Assembly: GCA_021324575.1 (NCBI GenBank)
Contig: JAJPIW010000011.1
Span: forward strand, 30,507-94,506
Length of the DNA: 64,000 nt
DNA from: Intrasporangiaceae bacterium
Lineage (GTDB): Bacteria > Actinomycetota > Actinomycetes > Actinomycetales > Dermatophilaceae
Direction: 5' to 3'
Below, in pieces: positions 37,250-45,746 of the stretch (its first letter is position 1; each line of letters opens with the position of its first letter). Below the pieces are notes generated by a model, which was not told where the DNA came from, made no database searches, and saw nothing but the letters and a program-made list of their open reading frames with translations. A program made the translations under genes and the position numbers.

Positions 37250-38698
37250 TCAGGACGTGCGCTCCCCCTCCAGGTCGAGCACCGTGGGGTGGTTGCGCCA
37301 GATCTCCGCAGACACCGTCTCGGGATAGGCGGTGACCGCCGGGTCACGGTCGAAAATCCGCGTCGAGCCGGTGTCGTAGGCGGCCCAGCCGGGACTGCCG
37401 GTCGTGGCGAAGGCCGTCCATGCGGTCCGCATCTGCTCGGACAGGGAGTGCGCCTCCGGGGTGGGTTCGCCGAGGAGCACGGCCGGTTGCCCGGCGGTGA
37501 GGTTGCCGAACACCAGGGGCACGTCCAGCCCGTGACAGGCCCCGAGCACGCCTCCCATGCCGGGGGCGGGCCAGGTCAGCTCGTACAGGTATGCCGGTCC
37601 GCCGGCCTTGACCTGGGCGTCGGCCAGCTTCAGCGATGGCATCCGAAACAGCCAGTCCGAACGCACGACCTCGTACAGCTCTTGGGCATCGGGGAAGGTC
37701 TCCTCGTAGCGTCGCGGATCCGGGCCGAAGACCTGTGCCGCCTCGGTGGCCTGCCCGGGGGTCACCGCGCCGAGCAGGCCGGCCAGGGCGGTGAGCAGTC
37801 GCTGCTCGTGGCGGGTGTGCCCGACCAACAGCTCGCCGTGACCGGTGAGGCCCTCCCACGGGGTCGACGGCAGCACGTCACCGTCGACGACCGGAGCGAA
37901 CGGGACCCGCGCGTGTGCGGCACGGCCCCAACGAGCCACGTACTGGTCCATGACCGCCATGACGGCGTCACCGGCAGCCGGCAGGCGATGCGGGTCGACG
38001 GTGGGCAGGTCGCCGGGCTCGAGCCCGAGCTGGGCAGCACAGACCCGGGTGATGTCGGCGGCCAACGCGGGGGTGAAGTACGTGCCCGGCATACTCTGCA
38101 CGATGGCTCGACGGAACAGCCCCGTTGCGCGTGGCATCGCCAGTAGTGCCGCCACCGAGCCACCACCGGCGGACTGGCCGAAGACGGTGACCCGGCCCGG
38201 GTCGCCGCCGAAGGCGCGGATGTTCTCCTGCACCCAGGCCAGCGCGGCGACCTGGTCGAGCAGGCCGCGGTTGGCCGGCGTCCCCTCGACGTAGCCGAAG
38301 CCCTCCAACCCGACCCGGTAGTTGAAGGTCACCACGACGACACCGCCGCGTGCGAGGTTGCCGCCGTCGTACTCCGGCAGACCGGACCAGCCGAACACGT
38401 AGGCGCCGCCTTGGATCCACACCATCACCGGCAGGCCACCACCGAGGTCCGCTGACCACACGTTGATGCTCAGCCAGTCCTCGCCTCCTTCGGCGTCCGC
38501 CCTCGCGCCGAGGGCGGTCGACTGCGGGGGCGGGGGCCCGAAGCTGGACGCCTCCCGCACGCCGTCCCAGGTCTGAACCGGCTGCGGAGCACCGAACCGT
38601 ACCGGGGACGCGGCATACGGGATCCCACGAAAGACGGCCAGGCCGGCCTCCACGCTCCCCCGCACGATGCCCCCGGTGACCATGACGTCGAGCTTCAT
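37250..38698 (-). CDS. Type B carboxylesterase
   Basis: About 482 residues; an alpha/beta hydrolase that cleaves carboxylic esters. The oxyanion segment is VMVWIQGGAYVFG, the nucleophile elbow is VTVFGQSAGGGSV, and the early FRGIPYAASPVRF...EDWLSINVW are family landmarks. The acid and His lie in HTRHEQRLL and GACHGLDVPLVFG. There is no signal peptide. ATG 38698 (MKLDVMVTGG) is preferred over ATG 38710, whose GGAG is immediately adjacent. It is divergent from a hydrolase-LuxR fusion that may regulate it. Confidence 0.92.
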   Translation of the reverse strand: MKLDVMVTGGIVRGSVEAGLAVFRGIPYAASPVRFGAPQPVQTWDGVREASSFGPPPPQSTALGARADAEGGEDWLSINVWSADLGGGLPVMVWIQGGAYVFGWSGLPEYDGGNLARGGVVVVTFNYRVGLEGFGYVEGTPANRGLLDQVAALAWVQENIRAFGGDPGRVTVFGQSAGGGSVAALLAMPRATGLFRRAIVQSMPGTYFTPALAADITRVCAAQLGLEPGDLPTVDPHRLPAAGDAVMAVMDQYVARWGRAAHARVPFAPVVDGDVLPSTPWEGLTGHGELLVGHTRHEQRLLTALAGLLGAVTPGQATEAAQVFGPDPRRYEETFPDAQELYEVVRSDWLFRMPSLKLADAQVKAGGPAYLYELTWPAPGMGGVLGACHGLDVPLVFGNLTAGQPAVLLGEPTPEAHSLSEQMRTAWTAFATTGSPGWAAYDTGSTRIFDRDPAVTAYPETVSAEIWRNHPTVLDLEGERTS

Positions 38699-38730
38699 GG
38701 ACAGAAGCATCTCCGTGGCGGCTGCACATC

Positions 38731-38761
38731 GCCATCGAAATACGCCGCCATCGAAATACGC
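38731..38761. promoter_or_regulatory. 16-bp-spaced direct repeat between divergent genes
   Basis: GCCATCGAAATACGC occurs twice, at 38731-38745 and 38747-38761. It lies in the 113-bp gap between the esterase and the hydrolase-LuxR fusion and is AT-richer than its surroundings. A shared operator for the LuxR-type HTH protein encoded next door is the simplest reading; no dyad symmetry is obvious. Confidence 0.55.
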
Positions 38762-38811
38762 GCGGTCCTCGCGTCATCGGCTCCGCGCCAGTCTTGCGGT
38801 TCACTGGTCCT

Positions 38812-39843
38812 GTGGCTGAACGTCGTCAGCGCTTGGGCATGGCGAACCTGTCGGGCGGGGAGAGAGTGGCCTACGCGCTCACCGGCGCTGGGCCTCTCCT
38901 GTTGGTGGTGCCGGGCTGGTTGAGCCACCTCGAGCTCGGCTGGTCGATCCCGGCCGAGCGGATGTTCCACGAGGCCCTGTCGTCCGGACGGACGCTGGTG
39001 CGCTACGACCGCCCGGGCTGCGGTCTCTCCGACCCCTATGACGGGCCACGGACCTTGGCGCTGGAGCTGGACGCGATCCGCGCCGTGACCGAGGCGCTCG
39101 GGGCACCGCGTCTGGACGTGTTCGGCTGGTCACTGGGCGCGCCCGTGGCTTCGCTGTGGGCGTCCGAACGTCCCGAGACCGTCTCCCGGCTCGTCCTCTA
39201 CGGCGGCTGGGCCACCGGCGCCGCCATCGGGGACGAGGACAGCAGGCGGCACGTGCTGGGGCTGCTCGCGACCCACTGGGGACTGGGTACGGACCTGCTC
39301 ACCGACCTTTTCGCGCCGGACGCCGATGCCGGCACTCGCCGGGCGCTCGCCCAGTACCAACGGGCGGCATCCTCGGTCGACACTGCAGTCGCCCTCCTCC
39401 GGCTCGCCTACGACCTGGACGTGCTGCCGGCCCTGGAACAGGTCGGCGCGCCGACGCTGGTGCTGCACCGACGGGGAGACCGAGCGGCCCCTGTGGCGCA
39501 GGGCAGGGTGCTCGCCGACGCGATTCCGGGCGCCGAGCTGGTGGAGCTCGATGGCCGGTCGCACCTGCCGGCCATCGGCGATGCGGAGGCGCTGGTCACG
39601 CATGTGCGGGACTTCCTGCGCCTGCCCCGGCTGCGGCGCGCCGTACCCACCGATCTCACGCCTCGCCAGACCGAGGTCGCGGCGCTGGTGGCGGACGGCC
39701 TCACGAACCGCGAGCTGGCGGAGCGGCTCGGCATCTCCGAACGGTCCGCAGAGTCACATCTGGAGCGCATCCGGCTGCGCCTCGGGTTCCGGTCGCGCTC
39801 CCAGGTGGCCGCCTGGTACGTCGCCCGCGAGCCGCACAGGTGA
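38812..39843 (+). CDS. Alpha/beta hydrolase fused to LuxR-type HTH
   Basis: About 343 residues. The N-terminal hydrolase has VVPGWLSHLELG, RYDRPGCGLSD, the nucleophile elbow DVFGWSLGAPVASL, and a late LDGRSHLPAIGD with the catalytic His. The C-terminal 65 residues form a LuxR-family HTH: DLTPRQTEVAALVADGLTNRELAERLGISERSAESHLERIRLRLGFRSRSQVAAWYV. Such fusions exist in actinobacteria; the hydrolase part may sense or degrade a small-molecule ester that controls DNA binding. GTG 38812 is chosen; ATG 38839 and TTG 38794 are also in frame. It is divergent from the esterase. Confidence 0.88.
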   Translation: MAERRQRLGMANLSGGERVAYALTGAGPLLLVVPGWLSHLELGWSIPAERMFHEALSSGRTLVRYDRPGCGLSDPYDGPRTLALELDAIRAVTEALGAPRLDVFGWSLGAPVASLWASERPETVSRLVLYGGWATGAAIGDEDSRRHVLGLLATHWGLGTDLLTDLFAPDADAGTRRALAQYQRAASSVDTAVALLRLAYDLDVLPALEQVGAPTLVLHRRGDRAAPVAQGRVLADAIPGAELVELDGRSHLPAIGDAEALVTHVRDFLRLPRLRRAVPTDLTPRQTEVAALVADGLTNRELAERLGISERSAESHLERIRLRLGFRSRSQVAAWYVAREPHR

Positions 39844-39892
39844 GGTAGTTCCACGGCTGCGTCGCCCACCGCGCGCGACCGAGCATGGAGGC

Positions 39893-40687
39893 ATGTCCAG
39901 GAGACCCGCCTACCTCGTCCTGTCAGCGGCCGCGTGGGCCGGGTTCGTCGCCGTCACGTTGTGGACCATCGCCTTCCTCGCCGGCGTTGTCGTCCCCCGG
40001 GTCGTGGACGGCCCGTCGCGCACGACCGCCCCGGTCGCGGTGACGACCGACCTGGCACTCCTGCTCCTGTTCGCCGTGCAGCACTCCGTGATGGCACGCC
40101 CGCGCATCAAAGCAGCTCTGCGCCGCGGCATACCTGCTGAGCTCGAGCGCACGTCCTATCTGGTCGCCACCGAGATCTGCCTCGTCCTGATACTGGTTCT
40201 GTGGCAACCCTTCGGTGGCTCGGTGTGGCAGGTCCACGGCGCGGCCGGCCTGGTCCTCTGGTCGCTGTGCGCGGCCGGATGGCTCCTCGCGATCACGGCG
40301 ACCTATGCCGTCGACCACCTCGAGCTCACCGGTTTGCGCCAGGCCGGGTGGGCGACGCCCCGGGACCCCGCTCGGGCCGACGACCTGCAGGTCTCGGGAC
40401 TGCATGCCCTCGTGCGGCACCCCCTGATGACCGGACTCGTCCTGGCCTTCTGGGCAACCCCTCACCTGGGTGCCTCACACCTTCTCTTCGCAGCGGGTGC
40501 CACGGCCTACATCGCCATCGGGACCAGGTTCGAGGAGCGGGACCTACGGCGCACGTTCGGCGCCGCCTACGACGCCTACGCCGAGCGCGTCCCGGCACTG
40601 TTGCCCACGCTCGGCTTCCGGCGAGGTCCAGGGCCGGCAGGGCCGTCCTCGGCATCCGCGGCCGACCACCCCGCGGATGGGCGCTGA
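39893..40687 (+). CDS. NnrU/MddA-like membrane methyltransferase
   Basis: 264 residues and about six membrane segments. HSVMARPRIKAALRRGIPAELERTSYLVATEICLVLILVLWQP matches the MddA/NnrU group, and LHALVRHPLMTGLVLAFWATP plus FEERDLRRTFGAAYDAYAERVP is the SAM-binding isoprenylcysteine-methyltransferase-like C-terminal core. MddA makes dimethyl sulfide from methanethiol, but NnrU relatives have other substrates, so the reaction is only suggested. ATG 39893 has GGAGG only 1 nt upstream, an unusual spacing. Confidence 0.8.
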   Translation: MSRRPAYLVLSAAAWAGFVAVTLWTIAFLAGVVVPRVVDGPSRTTAPVAVTTDLALLLLFAVQHSVMARPRIKAALRRGIPAELERTSYLVATEICLVLILVLWQPFGGSVWQVHGAAGLVLWSLCAAGWLLAITATYAVDHLELTGLRQAGWATPRDPARADDLQVSGLHALVRHPLMTGLVLAFWATPHLGASHLLFAAGATAYIAIGTRFEERDLRRTFGAAYDAYAERVPALLPTLGFRRGPGPAGPSSASAADHPADGR

Positions 40688-40698
40688 GCCGTAGGTGG

Positions 40699-41571
40699 CT
40701 ACAGGGTGGCGACGCCGTCGGCGACGAGCGCGGCCGGACCGGCGAGCTCGACCTCCTGACCGGGCAGGGCCCGGACCCGGAGCCGGCCGCCGGGCACGTC
40801 GACGGTCCAGTCGGTCGAGGGTTCGCTCTCCCCGGACCAGAAGCTGGTCGCCAGCGCCGCGGCGCAGGCCCCGGTGCCGCAGGACTGGGTCTCGCCCACC
40901 CCGCGCTCGTGGACCCGCATCGCGAGGTGGGCCGGTCCGAGCGGCCGGACGAACTCCACGTTGGTGCCGTGCGGCGGCAGCGGGTTGACCGAGGGAGCCA
41001 GGTGCAGGTCGAGGGCCGCCAGGTCGACGGCAGCGGGGAGCGCGGCCACGGTGTGCGGGTTCCCGAGGTCAAGGGACAGGGCCGACAGCGGCTCGAGGCC
41101 GGCGAGGTGGACGAGGGCGTCGAACCCCTTGGCCGCGGCCGCCTCGGGGTCGGCGAGTCGCCAGCCGCCGAGGTTGACGGCGATGAGGTCGCCCTCGAAG
41201 CGGACCGTCTTGACCCCGGTACGCGTCGCGATCGTGAACTCGTCGGCCATTTCCAGCCCCTCGCGACGCAGGTAGGCCGCGAACACCCGGGTCCCGTTGC
41301 CGCACATCTCGGCAATGCTGCCGTCGGCGTTGCGGTAGTCCATGAACCAGCGCGCCTGTCCGGCATACGCCCGGACCTCCGCCTCGGTCGCGGCGCCGGT
41401 GGGCACCACCCGGATCACCCCGTCGCCGCCGATGCCGGCCCGCCGGTCGGCGAGCGCGACGACCTGCGCGGGGGTGAGGTCGAGGACGCCGTCGAGTGCC
41501 GGCACGAGCACGAAGTCGTTGCTCGTGCCGTGACCCTTGGTGAAGGCGGTCGCGGTGGTCACGTCAGCCAT
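40699..41571 (-). CDS. dapF: Diaminopimelate epimerase
   Basis: 290 residues; interconverts LL- and meso-diaminopimelate for lysine and peptidoglycan synthesis. Two catalytic cysteines are in EMCGNGTR and QSCGTGACAAA; the N terminus FTKGHGTSNDFVLV and ADRRAGIGGDGVI are family marks. The enzyme is cytoplasmic and cofactor-independent. ATG 41571 overlaps the miaA stop by 8 bp, part of the def-miaA-dapF run with overlapping ends. Confidence 0.96.
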   Translation of the reverse strand: MADVTTATAFTKGHGTSNDFVLVPALDGVLDLTPAQVVALADRRAGIGGDGVIRVVPTGAATEAEVRAYAGQARWFMDYRNADGSIAEMCGNGTRVFAAYLRREGLEMADEFTIATRTGVKTVRFEGDLIAVNLGGWRLADPEAAAAKGFDALVHLAGLEPLSALSLDLGNPHTVAALPAAVDLAALDLHLAPSVNPLPPHGTNVEFVRPLGPAHLAMRVHERGVGETQSCGTGACAAALATSFWSGESEPSTDWTVDVPGGRLRVRALPGQEVELAGPAALVADGVATL

Positions 41572-42502
41572 TGTCCGGTATGTCGCGCTGCACGACGGTC
41601 AGGGCCCGGTCCAGCAGGTCGGGCGCCTCGGCGTCCAGCCACTGGATACGCGGGTCGGCCCCGAACCAGGACTCCTGTCGGCGCACGAGCCGCCTGGTCA
41701 GCCGGGTCGTCTCCTCCTGGGCCTCGGCCTGGGTCAACCGGCCGTCCAGCTGGCCCAGAGCCTGGGCGTAGCCGACGGCCCGCGAGGCGGTCCGTCCCTC
41801 ACGGAGGCCGTATGCCGCGAGGGCGGCGACCTCCTCGAGCAGGCCGTCGGCCCACATCCGCCGGACCCGCGCGTCGATCCGCTCGTCCAGAACGTCCCGC
41901 GGCGACCGCAGCCCGATGACGATCGCCGGTCGGAGGAAGTCACGGGTCGGCAGGGTCGCCGAGAACGGCCGCCCGGTGAGCTCGATGACCTCCAGCGCCC
42001 GGACGATCCGTCGACCGTTTTGTGGCTCGATCGCCTCTGCGGCAACGGGATCGGCGGCGACGAGCCGGTCCCGCAGGACGGCCACTCCCACCCGCTCCAG
42101 CTCGTCGGCCAGGCGGGCCCGCACGGCAGGGTCGGTGGGCGGGATCTCCAGGCGGTCGAGCGCGGCCCGCACGTACAGGCCCGAGCCGCCGACGAGCAGG
42201 GCGACCCGGCCGCGGGAGCCGATGTCGTCCAGGTCGGCACGAGCCGACCGCTGGTAGGCGGCCACGCTCGCCTCCTCCCGCACGTCGAGGACGTCGAGCT
42301 GGTGGTGCACGACACCCTGTCGCGCGGCATACGGGAGCTTGGCCGTCCCGATGTCCATCCCCCGGTACAGCTGGCTCGCGTCAGCCCCGACCACCTCGCC
42401 GCCGAGGGCCAGCGCGAGCGCGACGCCGAGGTCGGACTTGCCGGTGGCGGTCGGGCCGACGATGCCGATGACCGGGGCGGACCGGCCAACCGGGGTGGTC
42501 AC
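41564..42502 (-). CDS. miaA: tRNA dimethylallyltransferase
   Basis: 312 residues; adds the isopentenyl group to A37 of tRNAs that read UNN codons. The P-loop is GIVGPTATGKSDLG, DASQLYRGMDIGTAKL follows, then GGSGLYVRAALD, and RRIVRALEV and RRQESWFGADPRIQWLD near the end. The product of this step is the substrate of MiaB, whose gene is about 1.2 kb upstream in the same direction. GTG 42502 overlaps the def stop as GTGA. Confidence 0.96.
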   Translation of the reverse strand: MTTPVGRSAPVIGIVGPTATGKSDLGVALALALGGEVVGADASQLYRGMDIGTAKLPYAARQGVVHHQLDVLDVREEASVAAYQRSARADLDDIGSRGRVALLVGGSGLYVRAALDRLEIPPTDPAVRARLADELERVGVAVLRDRLVAADPVAAEAIEPQNGRRIVRALEVIELTGRPFSATLPTRDFLRPAIVIGLRSPRDVLDERIDARVRRMWADGLLEEVAALAAYGLREGRTASRAVGYAQALGQLDGRLTQAEAQEETTRLTRRLVRRQESWFGADPRIQWLDAEAPDLLDRALTVVQRDIPDNG

Positions 42503-43152
42503 AGGTCGTGCTCGTGGGGATGGTGGTGGTGCGCGTGAGCCTCGTGGTCGTGACTCTCGTGGTCGTGACCGTCATCGTCGTCGTGGCCGAACGGGTCCGG
42601 GTCGACCCCCGGCATCCAGCTGTGACCCGGCGTGCCCCAGCCGGCAGCCTTGACCGCCCTGCGGGCCCGTCGCGACGAGCGGTCGTCGAGGCGGTCGAGG
42701 TAGAGGAAGCCGCCGAGGTGGTCGTACTCGTGCTGCATGCACCGCGCGAACCAGCCGGTTGCGGTGAACGCCACCTCACGGCCGTCGAGGTCCTGCCCGG
42801 TGACCTGGGCGATCTCGCCGCGCCGGAGCGGGAAGGACTCGCCGGGGACCGAGAGGCAGCCCTCGGCCTCCTCGTCCGGGTCCGGGCGGCCCGGGGCCGG
42901 CTTGCTCGCGGTGACGTAGGGGTTGATGAGGACCCCGCGCTCCGGCACTCCGTCGTCGTTGGCCATCCCCCAGGTGAAGATCCGCAGGCCGACCCCGATC
43001 TGCGGTGCGGCCAGGCCGACGCCGTGGGCGGCGTCCATCGTCTCGAACATGTCGGCGACGAGGCGGCGGATCCCGTCGTCGATGACCTCGACCGCGTCGG
43101 CGCGACGGTGGAGGACGGGCTCGCCGGAGATGACGATGGGGCGGACGGTCAT
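42499..43152 (-). CDS. def: Peptide deformylase with His/Asp-rich tail
   Basis: About 217 residues; removes the formyl group from nascent proteins. Motif 1 is GVGLAAPQIG, motif 2 EGCLSVPG (metal-ligand Cys), motif 3 QHEYDHL (HExxH with a Gln before). The last 30 or so residues are an uncommon tail of Asp and His, including GHDDDDGHDHESHDHEAH and HAHHHHPHEHDL, which may bind or store metal. ATG 43152 has GGAAG about 10 nt upstream; ATG 43161 is three codons longer but too close. Confidence 0.94.
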   Translation of the reverse strand: MTVRPIVISGEPVLHRRADAVEVIDDGIRRLVADMFETMDAAHGVGLAAPQIGVGLRIFTWGMANDDGVPERGVLINPYVTASKPAPGRPDPDEEAEGCLSVPGESFPLRRGEIAQVTGQDLDGREVAFTATGWFARCMQHEYDHLGGFLYLDRLDDRSSRRARRAVKAAGWGTPGHSWMPGVDPDPFGHDDDDGHDHESHDHEAHAHHHHPHEHDL

Positions 43153-43320
43153 GTCCGGCATTCTTCCATCGCGCCCGGACTCTCCCGGAACGTCCGGTCT
43201 ATGAGCGAGATCTCAGCAAACTCCCAGGATGGCAACCGCCCATCTCCCGCCAGGATGGGGAAGGGTGGATGGTCCGGGACGCGCTACGCGTCCGACGTTT
43301 ACCACGGGAGGACTCAGAAC

Positions 43321-43509
43321 ATGGGCATCTTCGACGAGATCAAGGACAAGGTCGAGGGCCTGGTCCACGACAACCCCGACAAGGTCGAGGAGTTCAGCGA
43401 CCAGGGGATCGACAAGGCCGGCGACGCGCTCGACAGCGCGACCGGCGGCAAGTTCTCCGACCAGATCGACCAGGGCCAGTCGGTCGCTGACGACAAGATC
43501 GGCGAGTAG
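43321..43509 (+). CDS. MT0933-like antitoxin family protein (orphan)
   Basis: A 62-residue, highly charged helical protein. Its sequence, MGIFDEIKDKVEGL at the start and DKAGDALDSATGGKFSDQIDQG in the second half, fits the MT0933/Rv0909 antitoxin family, which has a TGGK(Y/F)SDKID signature. No toxin gene is adjacent. It might act in stress or be a solitary remnant; CsbD-like stress proteins look superficially similar. ATG 43321 has GGGAGG 9 nt upstream. A 7-bp inverted repeat around 43277-43293 lies upstream and a strong terminator follows. Confidence 0.8.
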   Translation: MGIFDEIKDKVEGLVHDNPDKVEEFSDQGIDKAGDALDSATGGKFSDQIDQGQSVADDKIGE

Positions 43510-43526
43510 TACCGGCACCAGACGCG

Positions 43527-43558
43527 AGGGGCCACACCGACTTTTCGGTGGGGCCCCT
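43527..43558 (+). terminator. Terminator of the MT0933-like gene
   Basis: A 14-bp inverted repeat with one mismatch: AGGGGCCACACCGA at 43527-43540 and its complement at 43545-43558, with a 4-nt loop CTTT. It lies 17 bp past the TAG stop. There is little U-run after it, typical for this GC content. The adjacent 67-bp repeat array begins three bases later. Confidence 0.85.
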
Positions 43559-43560
43559 TG

Positions 43561-43737
43561 CGTCTGCGGATCTGAGGGTTCCCCCCGCCCAACGACGCAG
43601 ACGCAAGCGCTCAGCTGGCTGTCACTACGTCTGCGGATCTGAGGGTTCCCCCCGCCCAACGACGCAGACGCAAGCGCTCAGCTGGCTGTCAGTACGTCTG
43701 CGGATCTGAGGGTTCCCCCCGCCCAACGACGCAGACG
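43561..43737. repeat. 67-bp direct repeat, three copies, each with inverted ends
   Basis: Copies start at 43561, 43628 and 43695 with a period of exactly 67 bp and are virtually identical (one differing base seen in the linker). Each copy contains a 43-bp unit bounded by CGTCTGCG and its complement CGCAGACG, around a core with GGATCTGAGGG and a CCCCCCGCCC tract, then a 24-bp linker; the third linker diverges. The array fills the gap between the terminator and the miaB stop at 43744. No ORF is supported. Confidence 0.92.
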
Positions 43738-43743
43738 CAGATC

Positions 43744-45267
43744 TCAGCTGGCGGCGACGGCGCACCCGGGCGCGACGGGAGCGACAGAGGGCGCACCGAT
43801 CGACGGCATCCCGAGCGACACGGCCGGCTTCCCCGGTACTGCGGCGTCCTGCAGCTCGGCCCAGGCGTCCCCGCCCGGGGTGCGGCGGACGGCATACGGA
43901 CCGCCTTGTATGCCGCTGTCGGCCACGAGGTGGTGGGGCGCGCCGTAGGTGACGGCGCAGGTGACCACGTCACCGGGACGCGGTCGGTCGGCTCCCTCCG
44001 GGACGGCGACATGGACGAGCCGGTTGTCGTGCGCCCGGCCGGAGAGGCGAGCGGTCTCGCTGTCCTTGCGGCCCTCCCCCGTCGCGACGAGGACCTCGAC
44101 CAGGCGTCCCTCGATGGCGCGGTTCTCGGCCCAGGATACCTCCTCCTGCACCTCGATGAGACGCTCATATCGTTGCTGCACAACGGATTTGGGCAACTGG
44201 CCCGCCATCGCCGCGGCCGGTGTCCCGGGCCGGATCGAGTACTGGAAGGTGAAGGCGCTCGAGAACCGGGCTGCGCGCACGACGTCGAGGGTCTGCTCGA
44301 AGTCGGCCTCGGTCTCGCCGGGGAAGCCGACGATGATGTCGGTCGTGATCGCCGCGTCGGGGATCTGCTCGCGGACCTTGTCGATGATCCCGAGGAACTT
44401 GGCACTGCGATAGGACCGGCGCATGGCCTTGAGGACGGCATCCGAGCCGGACTGGAGCGGCATGTGCAGGCTCGGCATGACGTTCGGGGTCTCGGCCATC
44501 GCCGTGATGACGTCGTCGGTGAACGCGGCCGGGTGGGGGCTGGTGAAGCGGACCCGCTCCAGGCCGTCGATCTCGCCGCACGCCCGCAGCAGCTTGCCGA
44601 AAGCGAGCCGGTCCCCGAACTCGACGCCGTAGGTATTGACGTTCTGGCCAAGGAGGGTCACCTCGACGACGCCCTGCTCCACGAGCGCGCGGATCTCGGC
44701 GAGGATGTCGCCGGGCCGCCGGTCGGTCTCCTTGCCGCGCAGGCTCGGGACGATGCAGAACGTGCAGGTGTTGTTGCACCCGACCGAGATCGAGACCCAC
44801 GCGGCATACGCGCTGTCCCGGCGAGTCGGGAGGTTGCTGGGGAAGGTCTCCAACGCCTCCTTGATCTCGACCTCGGCGCGCTGGTTGTGCCGCGCGCGGT
44901 CGAGCAGGGCCGGCAGCGACCCCATGTTGTGGGTGCCGAAGACGACGTCGACCCAAGGGGCCTTCTGGACGATCGTGCCGCGGTCCTTCTGCGCGAGGCA
45001 ACCGCCGACCGCGATCTGCATGTCGGGGTTCGCCGTCTTGGCCGGGCGGAGCTGGCCCAGGTTGCCGTAGAGCTTGTTGTCGGCGTTCTCCCGCACGGCG
45101 CAGGTGTTGAAGACGACGACATCGGCGTATGCCGGTCGCTCACCTGCCGGGACGCTGGCCAGGTCGACGTAGCCGGCGGTCTCGAGCAGGCCGGCGAGCC
45201 GCTCGGAGTCGTGGACGTTCATCTGGCATCCGTGCGTGCGGACGTCGTAGGTCTTGGCGGTGTTCAT
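43744..45267 (-). CDS. miaB: tRNA-2-methylthio-N6-dimethylallyladenosine synthase
   Basis: 507 residues; a radical-SAM methylthiotransferase that modifies the isopentenylated A37 made by MiaA. The UPF0004 domain has [24 protein letters not shown] and GGCLAQK, giving the three auxiliary cluster cysteines; the radical-SAM motif CNNTCTFC is in the centre; the C-terminal TRAM domain includes [11 protein letters not shown]. The final 60 residues are a low-complexity extension. ATG 45267 gives the family start [13 protein letters not shown]. The gene ends 7 bp from the 67-bp repeats. Confidence 0.96.
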   Translation of the reverse strand: MNTAKTYDVRTHGCQMNVHDSERLAGLLETAGYVDLASVPAGERPAYADVVVFNTCAVRENADNKLYGNLGQLRPAKTANPDMQIAVGGCLAQKDRGTIVQKAPWVDVVFGTHNMGSLPALLDRARHNQRAEVEIKEALETFPSNLPTRRDSAYAAWVSISVGCNNTCTFCIVPSLRGKETDRRPGDILAEIRALVEQGVVEVTLLGQNVNTYGVEFGDRLAFGKLLRACGEIDGLERVRFTSPHPAAFTDDVITAMAETPNVMPSLHMPLQSGSDAVLKAMRRSYRSAKFLGIIDKVREQIPDAAITTDIIVGFPGETEADFEQTLDVVRAARFSSAFTFQYSIRPGTPAAAMAGQLPKSVVQQRYERLIEVQEEVSWAENRAIEGRLVEVLVATGEGRKDSETARLSGRAHDNRLVHVAVPEGADRPRPGDVVTCAVTYGAPHHLVADSGIQGGPYAVRRTPGGDAWAELQDAAVPGKPAVSLGMPSIGAPSVAPVAPGCAVAAS

Positions 45268-45317
45268 GGCACCGTCAAGGGTACGGCGTTGGACGCCACA
45301 CACCTGACGACCGACAG

Positions 45318-45746
45318 TCAGCTCCCGAAGGCGTCGATGACCTGGTAGGCGAACGGCGTGTCGGAGCGCAGCCCGACGTCCGTCGGCGTGACCCCAGTCC
45401 CGTCACCCAGGGCATAGGTCGCGGCGAGCATCGCGGTGTTCTCGGCCCCGTACTTCTTCAGGACGGGCGACATGGCCGCGAACACACCCTTGAGCTGAGC
45501 CACCCCCTCGTCGTGGGTCGGTCCGGCCAGGGTGACCGTGCCCTTGACCGTGTTGCCGCTGCTCGCGGCCTTCTCCACGCTCAGGTCCGATGCGCTGACC
45601 CCGTCAGCCGCGGCAACGGCGGTGTTGAGGTCGCGGGCCAGGTCGGCGTTCTTGGACGAGGAGCCACCGCCGAAGATGGAGCAGCCGGTCGCCGCGACGA
45701 GGACAGCCACGGCGACGGCGACGATGCGCACCTGACGAGCCAGCAC
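45318..45746 (-). CDS. Small lipoprotein, possible immunity partner
   Basis: 142 residues. The N terminus [23 protein letters not shown] is a lipoprotein signal with the lipobox LVAATGC and Cys near residue 22, followed by a Ser/Gly linker and an alpha/beta-looking domain ([37 protein letters not shown]) of no recognised family. GTG 45746 overlaps by one base the stop of the WXG100-like lipase gene upstream, so expression is coupled. An extracytoplasmic lipoprotein next to a secreted lipase recalls TslA/TilA effector-immunity pairs; this is inference. Confidence 0.72.
   Translation of the reverse strand: MLARQVRIVAVAVAVLVAATGCSIFGGGSSSKNADLARDLNTAVAAADGVSASDLSVEKAASSGNTVKGTVTLAGPTHDEGVAQLKGVFAAMSPVLKKYGAENTAMLAATYALGDGTGVTPTDVGLRSDTPFAYQVIDAFGS

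Noticed and set aside
43180..43320. SigH-type GGAAC/GTT promoter before the MT0933-like gene
   Set aside because: A GGAAC is present near 43186 but no GTT lies at the required distance.
43561..43737. Direct repeats as a CRISPR array
   Set aside because: The whole 67-bp period is conserved including the linker, so there are no variable spacers, only three copies, and no cas genes.
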